A DNA stretch of 15,661 nucleotides, from positions 1 to 15,661 of the forward strand of contig JAKAWO010000030.1 in the NCBI GenBank assembly GCA_021827255.1. Reading direction: 5' to 3'. The translations under genes were made by a program, and so were the position numbers. Source of the stretch: Acidobacteriota bacterium (GTDB taxonomy: Bacteria > Acidobacteriota > Terriglobia > UBA7540). Below, one piece after another: positions 8,101 through 15,369 of this stretch; position 1 is the first letter of the stretch, and each line of letters begins with the position of its first letter. Under the pieces are notes generated by a model. That model was given only the letters and a program-made list of their open reading frames with translations, was not told where the DNA came from and made no database searches.

Positions 8101-8310
8101 GACGCCGCCGTCCACCGCGCCGATATAGAAAACATTGGGCCGGCTGGGTACGCCGCAGGCCGCGCGCGTCCGGCCGCCGCGGTAGGGACCCACCAGCCGC
8201 CAGCGCATCCCTTGATAAAGGCTTTTGGAAAACTCCCGCGCCGAACCGGCAGCGGGCATTACGACGAGACATCCAAAAAGAATAAGTAAAGAGTGGCGAA
8301 CTCGAATCAT
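5134..8310 (-). CDS. Secreted BNR/sortilin-like beta-propeller protein (VPS10-type)
   Basis: From ATG 8310 the product has 1,058 residues and starts with a signal peptide (MIRVRHSLLILFGCLVVMPAAGSA), so it is exported. The open frame runs 68 codons further upstream, but GGGAGGG before 8310 and the signal peptide favour this start. About eleven Asp-box motifs (for example KSDDYGRTW, KSTDAGKTW, RSTDGGKTW, KTTDGGNSW, RTLDGGKTW, VSFDDGDHW) fall between residues about 40 and 700, as in BNR/sortilin propellers and GH74-like folds. The last ~300 residues contain a fibronectin-like segment (PGDYTVRLIADG) and helices. Proteins of this architecture are abundant in Acidobacteriota and Bacteroidota, often annotated as glycosyl hydrolase, but I see no basis for a specific catalytic activity. 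The repeats explain the many near-identical DNA stretches on the opposite strand. It ends with LAQIVLSK, so it appears complete. It is divergent from ileS. Confidence 0.85.
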   Translation of the reverse strand: MIRVRHSLLILFGCLVVMPAAGSAREFSKSLYQGMRWRLVGPYRGGRTRAACGVPSRPNVFYIGAVDGGVWKSDDYGRTWKPIFDHEPTQSIGAIAVAPSEPNIIYVASGEGLERPDLSIGDGIYKSTDAGKTWTFLGLRDSEQIPALAVDPRNPNRVFAAVLGHPYGANPQRGIFRSTDGGKTWQKVLYKDENTGGDDVEIDPANSQIVYATLWRARQGPWEDNNAYGGAGGGIYKSTDGGSTWTRLTHGLPKKIVQAYVAIAPSHPDRLYATLATTVSAAYQSGKGLGFYRSDDAGARWYRVTHDPRPVERIGGGDLPVPKVDPNNPDIVYCASIVTWRSTDGGKTWTALRGAPGGDDYQNIWINPNDPNIILLVGDQGALVTVNGGKTWSSWYNQPTAQLYHVITDNQFPYRIYGGQQESGSVGIESRGNDGEITFRDWHPVGIIEYGYAAPDPLHPNIVYGAGRTQVSKFNWVTGQVENVTPLALANPKYRADRTEPIVFSPVDPRVLYYAANVVFKTTDGGNSWQIISPDLTRRHPGIPASLGALAAKDAYAKTVRGAIYALAPSFKSVETLWAGTDDGRVWVTRDGGKSWKNVTPPGVTPWSKVTMIAASPFDDETAYVSISRFRIDDLRPFIYRTLDGGKTWRLITQGLPDNSPVNTVREDPGRQGLLFAGTETAVWVSFDDGDHWQSLQLNLPHTSMRDLWIHDNDLIVATHGRSFWVLDDITPLRQINRAVEPSSAFLFKPETAYRIRRDTNTDTPLPPDEPTGQNPPSGAILDYWLAHPAAGPVTLEILDSDGHLVRRYSSAAHAGLTEAQIKKLQIPLYWVRVPKALPSSAGMHRWVWNLHYPAPQSASSGYPISAVPHRTPLAPEGPRALPGDYTVRLIADGKSYSAPLLVKMDPRVKTSPAGLQLMFHMELKLASLMTRSEDALTQARSVRQRLQRLSGQSSGAVKASVAALEKKVATLIAAPSSATAAAPAITLRHVNDDASNLYANVDAADAAPTAAEVQAMSSVEKGFDQAMERWGEITRADLPALNRQLRAAGLAQIVLSK

Positions 8311-8419
8311 CCCATCCCTCCCACCATAAAATGCCGACGATGCACAGCATAAACCAAACGCCAAGCAAAACGACGAACCAAGTGACCGGGGCGCGCGAAA
8401 CGATGCATAATGAACCGGC

Positions 8420-8435
8420 GCGGGCGAAAGCCCGC
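8420..8435. repeat. GNRA-loop hairpin
   Basis: GCGGGC, loop GAAA, GCCCGC: a perfect 6-bp GC stem with a GNRA tetraloop in the divergent intergenic region. It may be a REP-like element or a transcript structure; there is no T-tract for a terminator. Confidence 0.45.
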
Positions 8436-8497
8436 CGCTCCATTCTACGGCACTCGCATTCCAACGGAAGCGCGTGAAGGATCTCAACCCGAGGAGT

Positions 8498-8575
8498 ATG
8501 AGGCGCAAGATCAACCGCAGGAATTTCCTGAAAGAATCGGCGCTGGGAGGAGCTTGGCCGCTGGCCGCGAAGCGC
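8498..8575 (+). pseudogene. Orphan twin-arginine signal sequence without a mature protein
   Basis: From ATG 8498 the frame reads MRRKINRRNFLKESALGG followed by AWPLAA. RRNFLK is a textbook twin-arginine (Tat) motif (S/T-R-R-x-F-L-K type) followed by a hydrophobic Ala/Gly-rich stretch. Such leaders normally precede cofactor-bearing or folded exported proteins such as oxidoreductases. Here the frame continues into the ileS promoter and start region and ends at 8752 without any recognisable domain, so only the leader remains. GAGGAG sits one base before the ATG, which is poor spacing; a GTG at 8474 is an alternative start. It is probably the 5' relic of a lost gene. Confidence 0.5.
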
Positions 8576-8625
8576 GCAACCTCTGCGCCAGCGAACGGAG
8601 CGAGGACAGCCCGTCATGAGTTTGC

Positions 8626-8655
8626 TGGACAGCGGCTCGCGCGGTTCCCTATAAT
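8626..8655 (+). promoter_or_regulatory. Sigma-70-like promoter for the ileS operon
   Basis: TGGACA (8626-8631, five of six bases of TTGACA) is separated by 18 bases from a perfect TATAAT (8650-8655). The start of transcription would be near 8662, leaving a leader of about 23 bases with GGAGG (8676-8680) four bases before ATG 8685. The leader is too short for a T-box. Confidence 0.65.
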
Positions 8656-8684
8656 GGGGTTTTTCTCGCTCGGGCGGAGGATAG

Positions 8685-11522
8685 ATGGGAGAGGTGCTGG
8701 ACATCAAGGCCACGCTCAACCTGCCGCAGACGGCCTTCCCGATGAAGGCTAACCTGCCCCAGAACGAGCCCCTGTGGCTGGCCAAGTGGGAGCGCGAAAA
8801 TCTCTACGGGGGGATTCGCGCCCAGCGCCATGCCGCGCCGATTTTCCTGCTCCACGACGGCCCGCCTTATGCCAATGGGCGCATCCATTTGGGCACGGCG
8901 CTCAACAAGCTCCTGAAGGATTTCATTGTCAAATCCAAGACGATGGCCGGGTTTAATTCCCCTTACGTCCCTGGCTGGGACTGCCACGGCCTGCCCATTG
9001 AGCTCAACGTGGACCGCGAACTCGGTCCGCGCAAGGCGCAGATGAGCGCGGTAGAAATTCGGCAAGCTTGCCGGCAATACGCGCAAAAGTTTGTGGACCT
9101 CCAGCGGCAGGACTTCATTCGCCTCGGCGTGTTGGGCGAATGGAACGCGCCTTACCTCACCATGGATTACACCTACGAGGCGCTGATCGCCGAGTTGTTT
9201 TTGAAGTTCCTCGAACAAGGTTACGCCTATCGCGGCTTGAAGCCGGTTTATTGGTGCATTTCAGACCGGACGGCGCTGGCCGAGGCCGAAGTCGAGTACG
9301 AAGATCATCGCAGCCGCTCGATTTACGTCAAATATGCGCTCGCCTCGGACCCGGCGAGCCTCGCTCCGGAACTGGCCGGGCGGAAGGTGTGGGTCATCAT
9401 CTGGACCACCACGCCCTGGACGCTCCCGGCCAGCCTGGCCGTCGCCTTCCACCCCGATTTTGAGTATTCGGTGGTCCAAGACGGCGGCGAAGCTTACTTA
9501 GTTGAAAGCCGTCGCGTCGAGCCGGCCTTCCACGAAGCGGGCCTCAAACCTTCCAAGCTGCTGGCGCGCATCCTGGGCAAAAAACTCGAAGGGATTCAGT
9601 TGCAGCACCCGTTTCTCGACCGCAAAGTGCCGGGCGTGTTGGCCGATTACGTCACCGCCGAAGATGGAACCGGCTGCGTCCACACTGCTCCCGGCCACGG
9701 CACCGAGGACTATGAAACCGGCATCAAGTACGGCCTGGAGATTTACTCCCCGGTCGGCGACGGAGGAGAGTTCATCGAGGGCCTGCCGGAATACAAGGGC
9801 AAAACCGTTTTCGACGCCAATGGGGCGATCATTGAATTGCTCAAGGCGCGGGGCACGCTGGCCGGCTCGCCCGGCTGGCTGACGCACGCTTATCCCCATT
9901 GCTGGCGCTGCCATCAGCCGGTTATTTTCCGCGCCAACGAGCAATGGTTCATCCGCATTGACCACGAAGAGCTGCGCATGCGGGCGCTCGCCGAAATCAA
10001 GCGTGTCCGCTGGTCGCCCGCCTGGGGCGAGGAACGTATCGCCAACATGATCGCCACCCGTCCCGACTGGTGCATCTCTCGCCAGCGAATCTGGGGCGTG
10101 CCGATCACGGTGTTTCATTGTGTTGAATGTAAAAAGCCCGTGATGGATGCGAAGCTGGCGCGGCCGGCGGTCGAGCTTTTCAAGAAAGAGGGAGCCGACG
10201 CCTGGTACACGCATCCGGTCGAGGAGCTGCTGCCGGCCGGAACTCGCTGCCCGGGTTGCGGCGGCGCCAAGTTTCGCAAAGAGACGGATATTCTGGATGT
10301 CTGGTTCGACTCGGGCTCGAGCCACGCCGCGGTGCTCGGCCACCGCGAAGACCTGCCTTGGCCGTCGGACGTTTATCTCGAGGGGGGTGACCAATATCGG
10401 GGCTGGTTCCACAGTTCGCTGCTGGTGGCCATGGTCAGCCACGGCAGCGCGCCTTATCGCCAGGTCCTGACGAACGGTTGGGTGCTCGACGCCGAAGGGC
10501 GGGCGATGTCCAAGTCGCTCGGCAACGTCATTGACCCGAATGAAGTCATCAAGACGCACGGCGCGGAAATTCTCCGGCTCTGGGTCGCCTCCGTGGACTT
10601 CCGCGAGGACGTCGTCATTTCGCCGGACATCCTCACCCGGCTCTCAGAAGCCTACCGCAAGCTGCGCAACACCTTCCGCTATTGTCTTTCGAATCTCTAC
10701 GACTTCGATCCGGCGGAAGACCTTGTCTCCGGTGACGCGCTCGAGGAAGTGGACGCCTGGGCGCTTTTGCGCGCGGCCGAAGTGCTGGAGCGTGTAGAAG
10801 CATCGTACCGCGAGTTTGAGTTCCACAAGGTTTACCGGGCGATTTACGATTTTGCTACGGTGGACCTGAGCGCCTTTTATTTCGACATTCTGAAAGACCG
10901 CCTTTACACGGCCCCGCCTCGCTCGGCGCGCCGGCGTTCGGCGCAGTCGGCGCTTTACCGGATGGCGGAGGCGCTGGTGCGGGCGCTCGCTCCCTTGATG
11001 AGCTTCACCGCCGACGAGGCGTGGTCGCACTTGCCCGGCTTGCCTTCGGGGGAGGCGCGGCCGCCGAGCGTTCATCTGGCCCCCTTCACGCCGCCGGCCG
11101 ACCTGCGGGGCGCCGTTTCAGAAAAGCATCGGGGCCGGATGGGGAACTGGCCGCGCCTGATCGCCGTGCGTGACGCGGTCCTCAAGGCGCTCGAAGCCGC
11201 GCGGCAGGAGAAGTTCATTCGCAGCGCGCTCGAATCGCGCATCGTGCTGGGCGCCGGGGGCGAGTTGCGCGCCCTGCTCCAGGAGTATCTTTCCTTTCTG
11301 CCCACGCTTTTTATCGCGTCTCAAGTGGAGCTGGCCGCCGGTGTGCTCGAAGGCGTGCCATCGAGCAGCCTTCCCGGCCTCAAGGTCAAGGTGGAGCGAG
11401 CCCGCGGCGCAAAATGCGCCCGCTGCTGGAATTACTCGGAGCAGGTCGGCCGCGATTCGCGATACCCTGATGTTTGCGAGCGGTGTTCGGAGGCGCTCCG
11501 GGAGATCGAGGCAGCCCGCTGA
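8685..11522 (+). CDS. ileS: Isoleucyl-tRNA synthetase
   Basis: The 945-residue cytosolic enzyme charges tRNA-Ile with isoleucine, using ATP. The N-terminal class I catalytic domain shows LLHDGPPYANGRIHLGTALN (the HIGH region, residues 68-71 reading HLGT) and YVPGWDCHGLPIE. The CP1 editing region contains WTTTPWTLPASLAVAFHP and TAPGHGTEDYETG. Then come DWCISRQRIWGVPI, DVWFDSGSSHA, and the KMSKS-region loop reading AMSKS (607-611). A helical anticodon-binding domain follows, and a C-terminal zinc finger with Cys911/Cys914 and Cys931/Cys934. The length and end match bacterial IleRS that carry the C-terminal zinc finger. GGAGG lies four bases before the ATG, below a good promoter. It is the first gene of an operon, 19 bases before lspA, a common bacterial arrangement. 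The last His of HIGH and first Lys of KMSKS differ from consensus. Confidence 0.97.
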   Translation: MGEVLDIKATLNLPQTAFPMKANLPQNEPLWLAKWERENLYGGIRAQRHAAPIFLLHDGPPYANGRIHLGTALNKLLKDFIVKSKTMAGFNSPYVPGWDCHGLPIELNVDRELGPRKAQMSAVEIRQACRQYAQKFVDLQRQDFIRLGVLGEWNAPYLTMDYTYEALIAELFLKFLEQGYAYRGLKPVYWCISDRTALAEAEVEYEDHRSRSIYVKYALASDPASLAPELAGRKVWVIIWTTTPWTLPASLAVAFHPDFEYSVVQDGGEAYLVESRRVEPAFHEAGLKPSKLLARILGKKLEGIQLQHPFLDRKVPGVLADYVTAEDGTGCVHTAPGHGTEDYETGIKYGLEIYSPVGDGGEFIEGLPEYKGKTVFDANGAIIELLKARGTLAGSPGWLTHAYPHCWRCHQPVIFRANEQWFIRIDHEELRMRALAEIKRVRWSPAWGEERIANMIATRPDWCISRQRIWGVPITVFHCVECKKPVMDAKLARPAVELFKKEGADAWYTHPVEELLPAGTRCPGCGGAKFRKETDILDVWFDSGSSHAAVLGHREDLPWPSDVYLEGGDQYRGWFHSSLLVAMVSHGSAPYRQVLTNGWVLDAEGRAMSKSLGNVIDPNEVIKTHGAEILRLWVASVDFREDVVISPDILTRLSEAYRKLRNTFRYCLSNLYDFDPAEDLVSGDALEEVDAWALLRAAEVLERVEASYREFEFHKVYRAIYDFATVDLSAFYFDILKDRLYTAPPRSARRRSAQSALYRMAEALVRALAPLMSFTADEAWSHLPGLPSGEARPPSVHLAPFTPPADLRGAVSEKHRGRMGNWPRLIAVRDAVLKALEAARQEKFIRSALESRIVLGAGGELRALLQEYLSFLPTLFIASQVELAAGVLEGVPSSSLPGLKVKVERARGAKCARCWNYSEQVGRDSRYPDVCERCSEALREIEAAR

Positions 11523-11541
11523 GCGCCCAAGGGCGCGGGCG

Positions 11542-12066
11542 ATGCCGCTTCCCAAATTGGTTATGTCCGAGGGTTCTCTCGAGACGGCCCGGCGAATTCC
11601 CCGCAAGCTCTGCGCCTTCATTGCGCTGCTGATCTTCATCGCCGACCAGGTGTCGAAGCAGGTCATCAAGGAAGCCGTTCCGCGTGGCGCGGTCATCCCG
11701 GTGCTGCGCGGTTTTTTCAACATCACTCACACGGAAAACCCGGGGGTGGCGTTCAGCCTGTTCTCCTCCTCGCCTTCGCCGCTCAAAACCTTTGTGTTGA
11801 TTAGCCTCTCGGCGGTGTTGCTGGCTGTCGTGCTGTTCTTTTTCTGGCGCGCGCAGGACATGCGCTGGCCGACCGGTTTGGGCCTTTCGCTGATTCTGGG
11901 CGGCGCCGCGTCCAACCTTGCCGACCGCATTCGTTACGGCAAGGTCGTGGACTTTCTTGATTTTTATTTCCGCGCCTATCATTGGCCGACGTTTAATCTG
12001 GCGGACAGCGCGATCGTTGTGGGGGCAGGTTTTCTGATTCTCGATGTCCTGCTATCCGGCTCGTAG
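11542..12066 (+). CDS. lspA: Signal peptidase II (lipoprotein signal peptidase)
   Basis: This 174-residue inner-membrane aspartic protease cleaves the signal peptide of diacylglyceryl-modified prolipoproteins. Four hydrophobic segments are visible (about 24-40, 82-101, 111-125, 154-172). Family motifs are ITHTENPGVAFSLF (61-74), GGAASNLADRIRYGKVVDF (120-138) and PTFNLADSAI (149-158). The catalytic pair is expected to be Asp137 (VVDF) and Asp155 (FNLAD). ATG 11542 is chosen because AAGGG lies upstream; an in-frame ATG at 11563 is possible and lies closer to the usual N-terminus, but has no good ribosome-binding site. It follows ileS by 19 bases, and GCGCC-CAAG-GGCGC in that gap could hide the AAGGG, suggesting coupling to ileS translation. 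Confidence 0.95.
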   Translation: MPLPKLVMSEGSLETARRIPRKLCAFIALLIFIADQVSKQVIKEAVPRGAVIPVLRGFFNITHTENPGVAFSLFSSSPSPLKTFVLISLSAVLLAVVLFFFWRAQDMRWPTGLGLSLILGGAASNLADRIRYGKVVDFLDFYFRAYHWPTFNLADSAIVVGAGFLILDVLLSGS

Positions 12067-12159
12067 GCGGGGCGGGCGGCGAGCCTCTCGCCGAGCGGAG
12101 GCAGCGAGGGGGCTTTGGCGCGCGCCGCCGCGACCGCCCGAGCGCAGATCGGCCGACGC

Positions 12160-13146
12160 ATGAATCCACCGCCCGTCGTGGAGTTTACCGTGGGTCCGAA
12201 CGAAGCGGGCCTCCGCCTCGATGTCTGTCTTGTCCTCCATATGCCGGACTGGAGCCGCAGCCAGCTTCAGCGCCTCATCCGGTCGGGCCGCGTATCAGTC
12301 GGCGCGATCGAGGCTCGCAAGGCAGGCCAGCTTGTTGAAGCCGGCGACGCTGTTGCCGCCGTGGCCTTCCGCGAACCCTTCCGCGCGCAAGCGGAGGCGC
12401 TGCCGCTCAATATCCTTTATGAAGATCGTGATTTGGCGGTGGTGGACAAACCCCCCGGCATGGCCGTTCATCTGGGCGCGGGGGCACGCTCCGGGACGCT
12501 CGTCAACGCCCTCCTGCACCACTTCGGGTCGCAACTTTCCGCCGCCGCCGGCGAAGCTCGCCCTGGCATCGTGCATCGCCTGGACAAAACGACTTCCGGT
12601 CTGATCCTCATTGCCAAAAACGACGCCGCCCACCGCGCCTTGGCCGCGCAATTCAAGCAGCGCGAGGTTCAAAAGACCTACTACCTTTTGGCGCACGGCC
12701 GCCTGGAGCGTGATACGGGCGAGATTCGTCTTCCTGTCGGCCGCGATCCCCACCGCCGCGTGCGCATGAAAACCGGAGGAATTCGCGCCCGCCAGGCGGT
12801 CACGCAGTATCGCGTCCTCTGCCGCTACCCGGGTTTTACCTTTGTCGAGGCCCATCCCCGCACCGGACGAACGCACCAGCTTCGCGTCCACTTTGCCTCG
12901 CTTGGACATCCCATCGTCGGCGACACGCTCTACGGCGCGCCGCGCGTCGCCCGCGCTGAGGGCCGCGAAGTCGCCCTGGGACGCGCCTTTCTTCACGCCG
13001 CCGCGCTTCGATTCCGCCATCCTGCGACCGGCCAGGAAATGGCGTTCACCGCGCCGCTGCCCGACGATCTTCAAAGTTTTCTTTCATCCCTCTCGCGCGA
13101 ATCCGAACCCAAAGACATCCTCCCATCGCAAAGGAAAATCTCATGA
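12160..13146 (+). CDS. RluA/RluD-family 23S rRNA pseudouridine synthase
   Basis: This 328-residue protein has an N-terminal S4 RNA-binding domain (about residues 8-65, including RSQLQRLIRSGRVSVG) and the RluA catalytic domain, with VVDKPPGMAVHLG, the signature HRLDKTTSGLILIAK carrying the catalytic Asp142, PRTGRTHQLRVHFASLGHPI and GDTLYG. It isomerises uridine to pseudouridine in large-subunit rRNA; by domain layout and lspA linkage it is most like RluD, but the paralogue is not certain, so no symbol is given. The open frame also allows a TTG start at 12115, with GAGGGGG only two bases before it; ATG 12160 is preferred because conserved sequence starts shortly after, though no clear Shine-Dalgarno precedes it. 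It is 93 bases after lspA in the same operon, and its stop overlaps the peptidase start. Confidence 0.92.
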   Translation: MNPPPVVEFTVGPNEAGLRLDVCLVLHMPDWSRSQLQRLIRSGRVSVGAIEARKAGQLVEAGDAVAAVAFREPFRAQAEALPLNILYEDRDLAVVDKPPGMAVHLGAGARSGTLVNALLHHFGSQLSAAAGEARPGIVHRLDKTTSGLILIAKNDAAHRALAAQFKQREVQKTYYLLAHGRLERDTGEIRLPVGRDPHRRVRMKTGGIRARQAVTQYRVLCRYPGFTFVEAHPRTGRTHQLRVHFASLGHPIVGDTLYGAPRVARAEGREVALGRAFLHAAALRFRHPATGQEMAFTAPLPDDLQSFLSSLSRESEPKDILPSQRKIS

Positions 13147-15320
13147 AGCGTCTTTTAGCCTTATCCGTTCTTTTGATCGTTGGTGTATCCTCGCCGCCTT
13201 TTGCCCAAGCGGGCAAGAAGCGTCTGACCCTCGCGCTCGCCACGCGCCGCGGCGCCATCGTTTCGCGTTGGATTTCCCGCCTCCGCTGGCGGCCCCACAA
13301 GGACCAAATCAGCTACCTTCGCTACGATGCCTCGGGCGGCGCGACGCTCCGCCTTTACGACGTCGCCGCGCGCCAGGAGACGCTCTTGCTTGATCCCGAT
13401 CAAATCCGGGCGCCGCTCCATCTTGAGTCCTACCGATGGTCCCCGGCGGGCGATTCATTGCTCTTCCTCGGGAAAAACAATCTGTGGCTGTATGACGTGC
13501 CAAGCGGCAAGGCCCGCCGGCTTACGCGCAGCGCCGTGCCCGAAAAGGATCCCACGTTTTCTCCCGACGGCCGCCGCGTTGCCTTTGTGCGGGCAAATAA
13601 TCTTTACACTCTGAACCTTGCGACGGGCAATCAGCGCCAGCTCACCACTGACGGCTCTGCAATTATTTATAACGGTCGGTTCGATTGGGTTTACAAAGAA
13701 GAGCTCTCCGAGCGCGCCACGGGCCGCGCCTACCGTTGGTCGCCGGACGGCAAGATGATCGCCTTCCTGCGCCTCGATGACGGCCCCGTGCCCGTCTATC
13801 CCATCACGCATTACCTTTCGACCCACGTGACCCAGACCCTCGAACGGTTTCCCCAGGCTGGCGATCCCAATCCCATCGCTTCCTTTCACGTCGTCACCGT
13901 TGGCCCCGCGCGTCACGAATGGTCGCGCTCGTTCGGCAAAGCGGACAACGTTGAATACCTTGGGCCGCAAATTTCCTGGCTGCCCAATTCTTCCGCGGTC
14001 GCCTTTCTCACCCTCAATCGCCCGCAAACCGTCGAGAAGGTTCATCTGTGGAATCCGGCTTCCGGCGACGACCAAACCTTGGTCACGGAAACCGATCCTT
14101 ACTGGATCAATTCGCTGACCGCGCCGTATTTCCTCAAAAACGGCCGGCGGTTTTTGTGGCTCTCCGAGCGCGACGGCTGGCAGCACCTTTATCTTTATCG
14201 AACCCACGGCCAGCTCATCCGCAAGCTGACGAGCGGCGATTGGATGATCGATCATCCGGCGTTATCGAATGTGCCGAAATTTCAAGTGGACCCGAAGCGC
14301 GGCTGGGTTTATTTTGAGGCAACCTTGCCCAGCCCGCTCCAGCGCCAAATCTATCGCGCGCGGCTCAACGGCCGGGACTTCGAGCGCGTCTCCAAGCCTG
14401 CCGGCACGCATGTGTTCACGCTTTCCCCCGATGGCCGCTATCTGGTGGACGTTTATTCCAATTACAAAACTCCGCCCGAAACTTTTCTCCTCTCGAACAA
14501 CGGCAAAACCCTGGCCACGCTCGACCAGCCCAAAAATCACCTTGCCGAATACGACCTCGGCGTCACAAAATTCGTTCACGTTCGCGCGCCAGATGGCACC
14601 CTGCTCGACGCCCGCTTGGTCCTGCCGCCCGATTTCGATCCTCACAAAAAGTATCCGGTCATTGTCTATGTTTACGGCGGCCCGGGCTTCCAGATGGTTC
14701 GCAACGCCTGGGGCGTGACCAGTTTCTTTGACCTCTATCTTGCCCAGCAAGGCTACCTGGTTTGGACGCTCGATAATCGCGGCTCGTGGGGCCGAGGCCA
14801 CGCCTTTGAATCCGTCATCTTCGAGCACCTGGGACAGCACGAACTCGCTGACCAGTTGACCGGCGTGAATTATCTCAAGTCGCTGCCCTACGTGGACCCG
14901 AACCGCTTCGGCATTTGGGGCTGGTCGTATGGCGGCTACATGACGCTTTACGCGCTCACCCACGCGCCTGGCGTTTTCAAGTGCGGCGCGGCCGGCGGCC
15001 CCGTCACCGACTGGAAATTCTACGACAGCATTTACACCGAGCGCTACATGCGCACCCCCCGGGAAAATCCCCTAGGCTACCGCAAGTCTTCACCGCTCCG
15101 CGCCGCCAGCCGATTGCGCGCTAAAGTCTTGCTCATCCACGGCGCCGACGACGATAACGTCCACATGCAAAACACCCTGAACTTTGTCAACGCGCTCGTC
15201 GAGGCTAAAAAGCCCTTCAGCCTTTACATCCAGCCGGGGCAAAAACACGGCTTCGTCGGCTACACCGACCGCGTCTATCTGGTCCGCCGCCTTTATGCCT
15301 TTTTCAAGAAAAACTTGTAG
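13143..15320 (+). CDS. Secreted dipeptidyl-peptidase IV-type serine peptidase (S9)
   Basis: The 725-residue protein begins with a signal peptide (MKRLLALSVLLIVGVSSPPFAQA) and is probably periplasmic. Residues about 35-480 form the DPP-IV N-terminal beta-propeller, with repeated PDGRRVAF/PDGKMIAF blades and DWVYKEEL (181-188), whose Glu186/Glu187 correspond to the double-Glu motif that binds the substrate amino terminus. The C-terminal alpha/beta hydrolase has YVYGGPGFQMV, DNRGSWGRG, the nucleophile Ser595 in GWSYGGYM, Asp670 in HGADDDNVH and His702 in QKHGF. Members of the family release Xaa-Pro (or Xaa-Ala) dipeptides from peptide N-termini. ATG 13143 overlaps the preceding stop as ATGA and has AAAGGA (13130-13135) seven bases upstream, so it is translationally coupled. 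It is the last gene of the operon and all catalytic residues are present. Confidence 0.93.
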   Translation: MKRLLALSVLLIVGVSSPPFAQAGKKRLTLALATRRGAIVSRWISRLRWRPHKDQISYLRYDASGGATLRLYDVAARQETLLLDPDQIRAPLHLESYRWSPAGDSLLFLGKNNLWLYDVPSGKARRLTRSAVPEKDPTFSPDGRRVAFVRANNLYTLNLATGNQRQLTTDGSAIIYNGRFDWVYKEELSERATGRAYRWSPDGKMIAFLRLDDGPVPVYPITHYLSTHVTQTLERFPQAGDPNPIASFHVVTVGPARHEWSRSFGKADNVEYLGPQISWLPNSSAVAFLTLNRPQTVEKVHLWNPASGDDQTLVTETDPYWINSLTAPYFLKNGRRFLWLSERDGWQHLYLYRTHGQLIRKLTSGDWMIDHPALSNVPKFQVDPKRGWVYFEATLPSPLQRQIYRARLNGRDFERVSKPAGTHVFTLSPDGRYLVDVYSNYKTPPETFLLSNNGKTLATLDQPKNHLAEYDLGVTKFVHVRAPDGTLLDARLVLPPDFDPHKKYPVIVYVYGGPGFQMVRNAWGVTSFFDLYLAQQGYLVWTLDNRGSWGRGHAFESVIFEHLGQHELADQLTGVNYLKSLPYVDPNRFGIWGWSYGGYMTLYALTHAPGVFKCGAAGGPVTDWKFYDSIYTERYMRTPRENPLGYRKSSPLRAASRLRAKVLLIHGADDDNVHMQNTLNFVNALVEAKKPFSLYIQPGQKHGFVGYTDRVYLVRRLYAFFKKNL

Positions 15321-15321
15321 C

Positions 15322-15362
15322 GCGTAACGCAGAGTTGTTCTTTAACTCTGCGGCTTGTACGC
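15322..15362. terminator. Strong hairpin after the peptidase gene
   Basis: CGCAGAGTT (15328-15336), loop GTTCTTT, AACTCTGCG (15344-15352) is a perfect 9-bp stem starting 8 bases after the stop codon, flanked by a further GCGTA/TACGC pair (15322-15326, 15358-15362). Its position suits an operon terminator, though no T-tract follows. It also borders a possible REP-associated transposase fragment, so a REP-type palindrome is an alternative. Confidence 0.55.
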
Positions 15363-15369
15363 TTGTTCG

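Noticed and set aside
8290..8400. A minus-strand hydrophobic stretch (VTWFVVLLGVWFMLCIVG) just upstream of the BNR start
   Set aside because: It looks like a membrane helix, but there is no start codon with a ribosome-binding site in that frame and it overlaps the BNR leader; probably chance.
9498..10559. A 353-codon minus-strand frame inside ileS
   Set aside because: Antisense shadow of ileS, which is certain from its motifs; no ribosome-binding site or domain.
12067..12159. Possible terminator or small gene between lspA and the pseudouridine synthase
   Set aside because: Only a weak 5-bp GCCTC/GAGGC pairing, no T-tract, and no ORF other than an optional TTG extension of the downstream gene.
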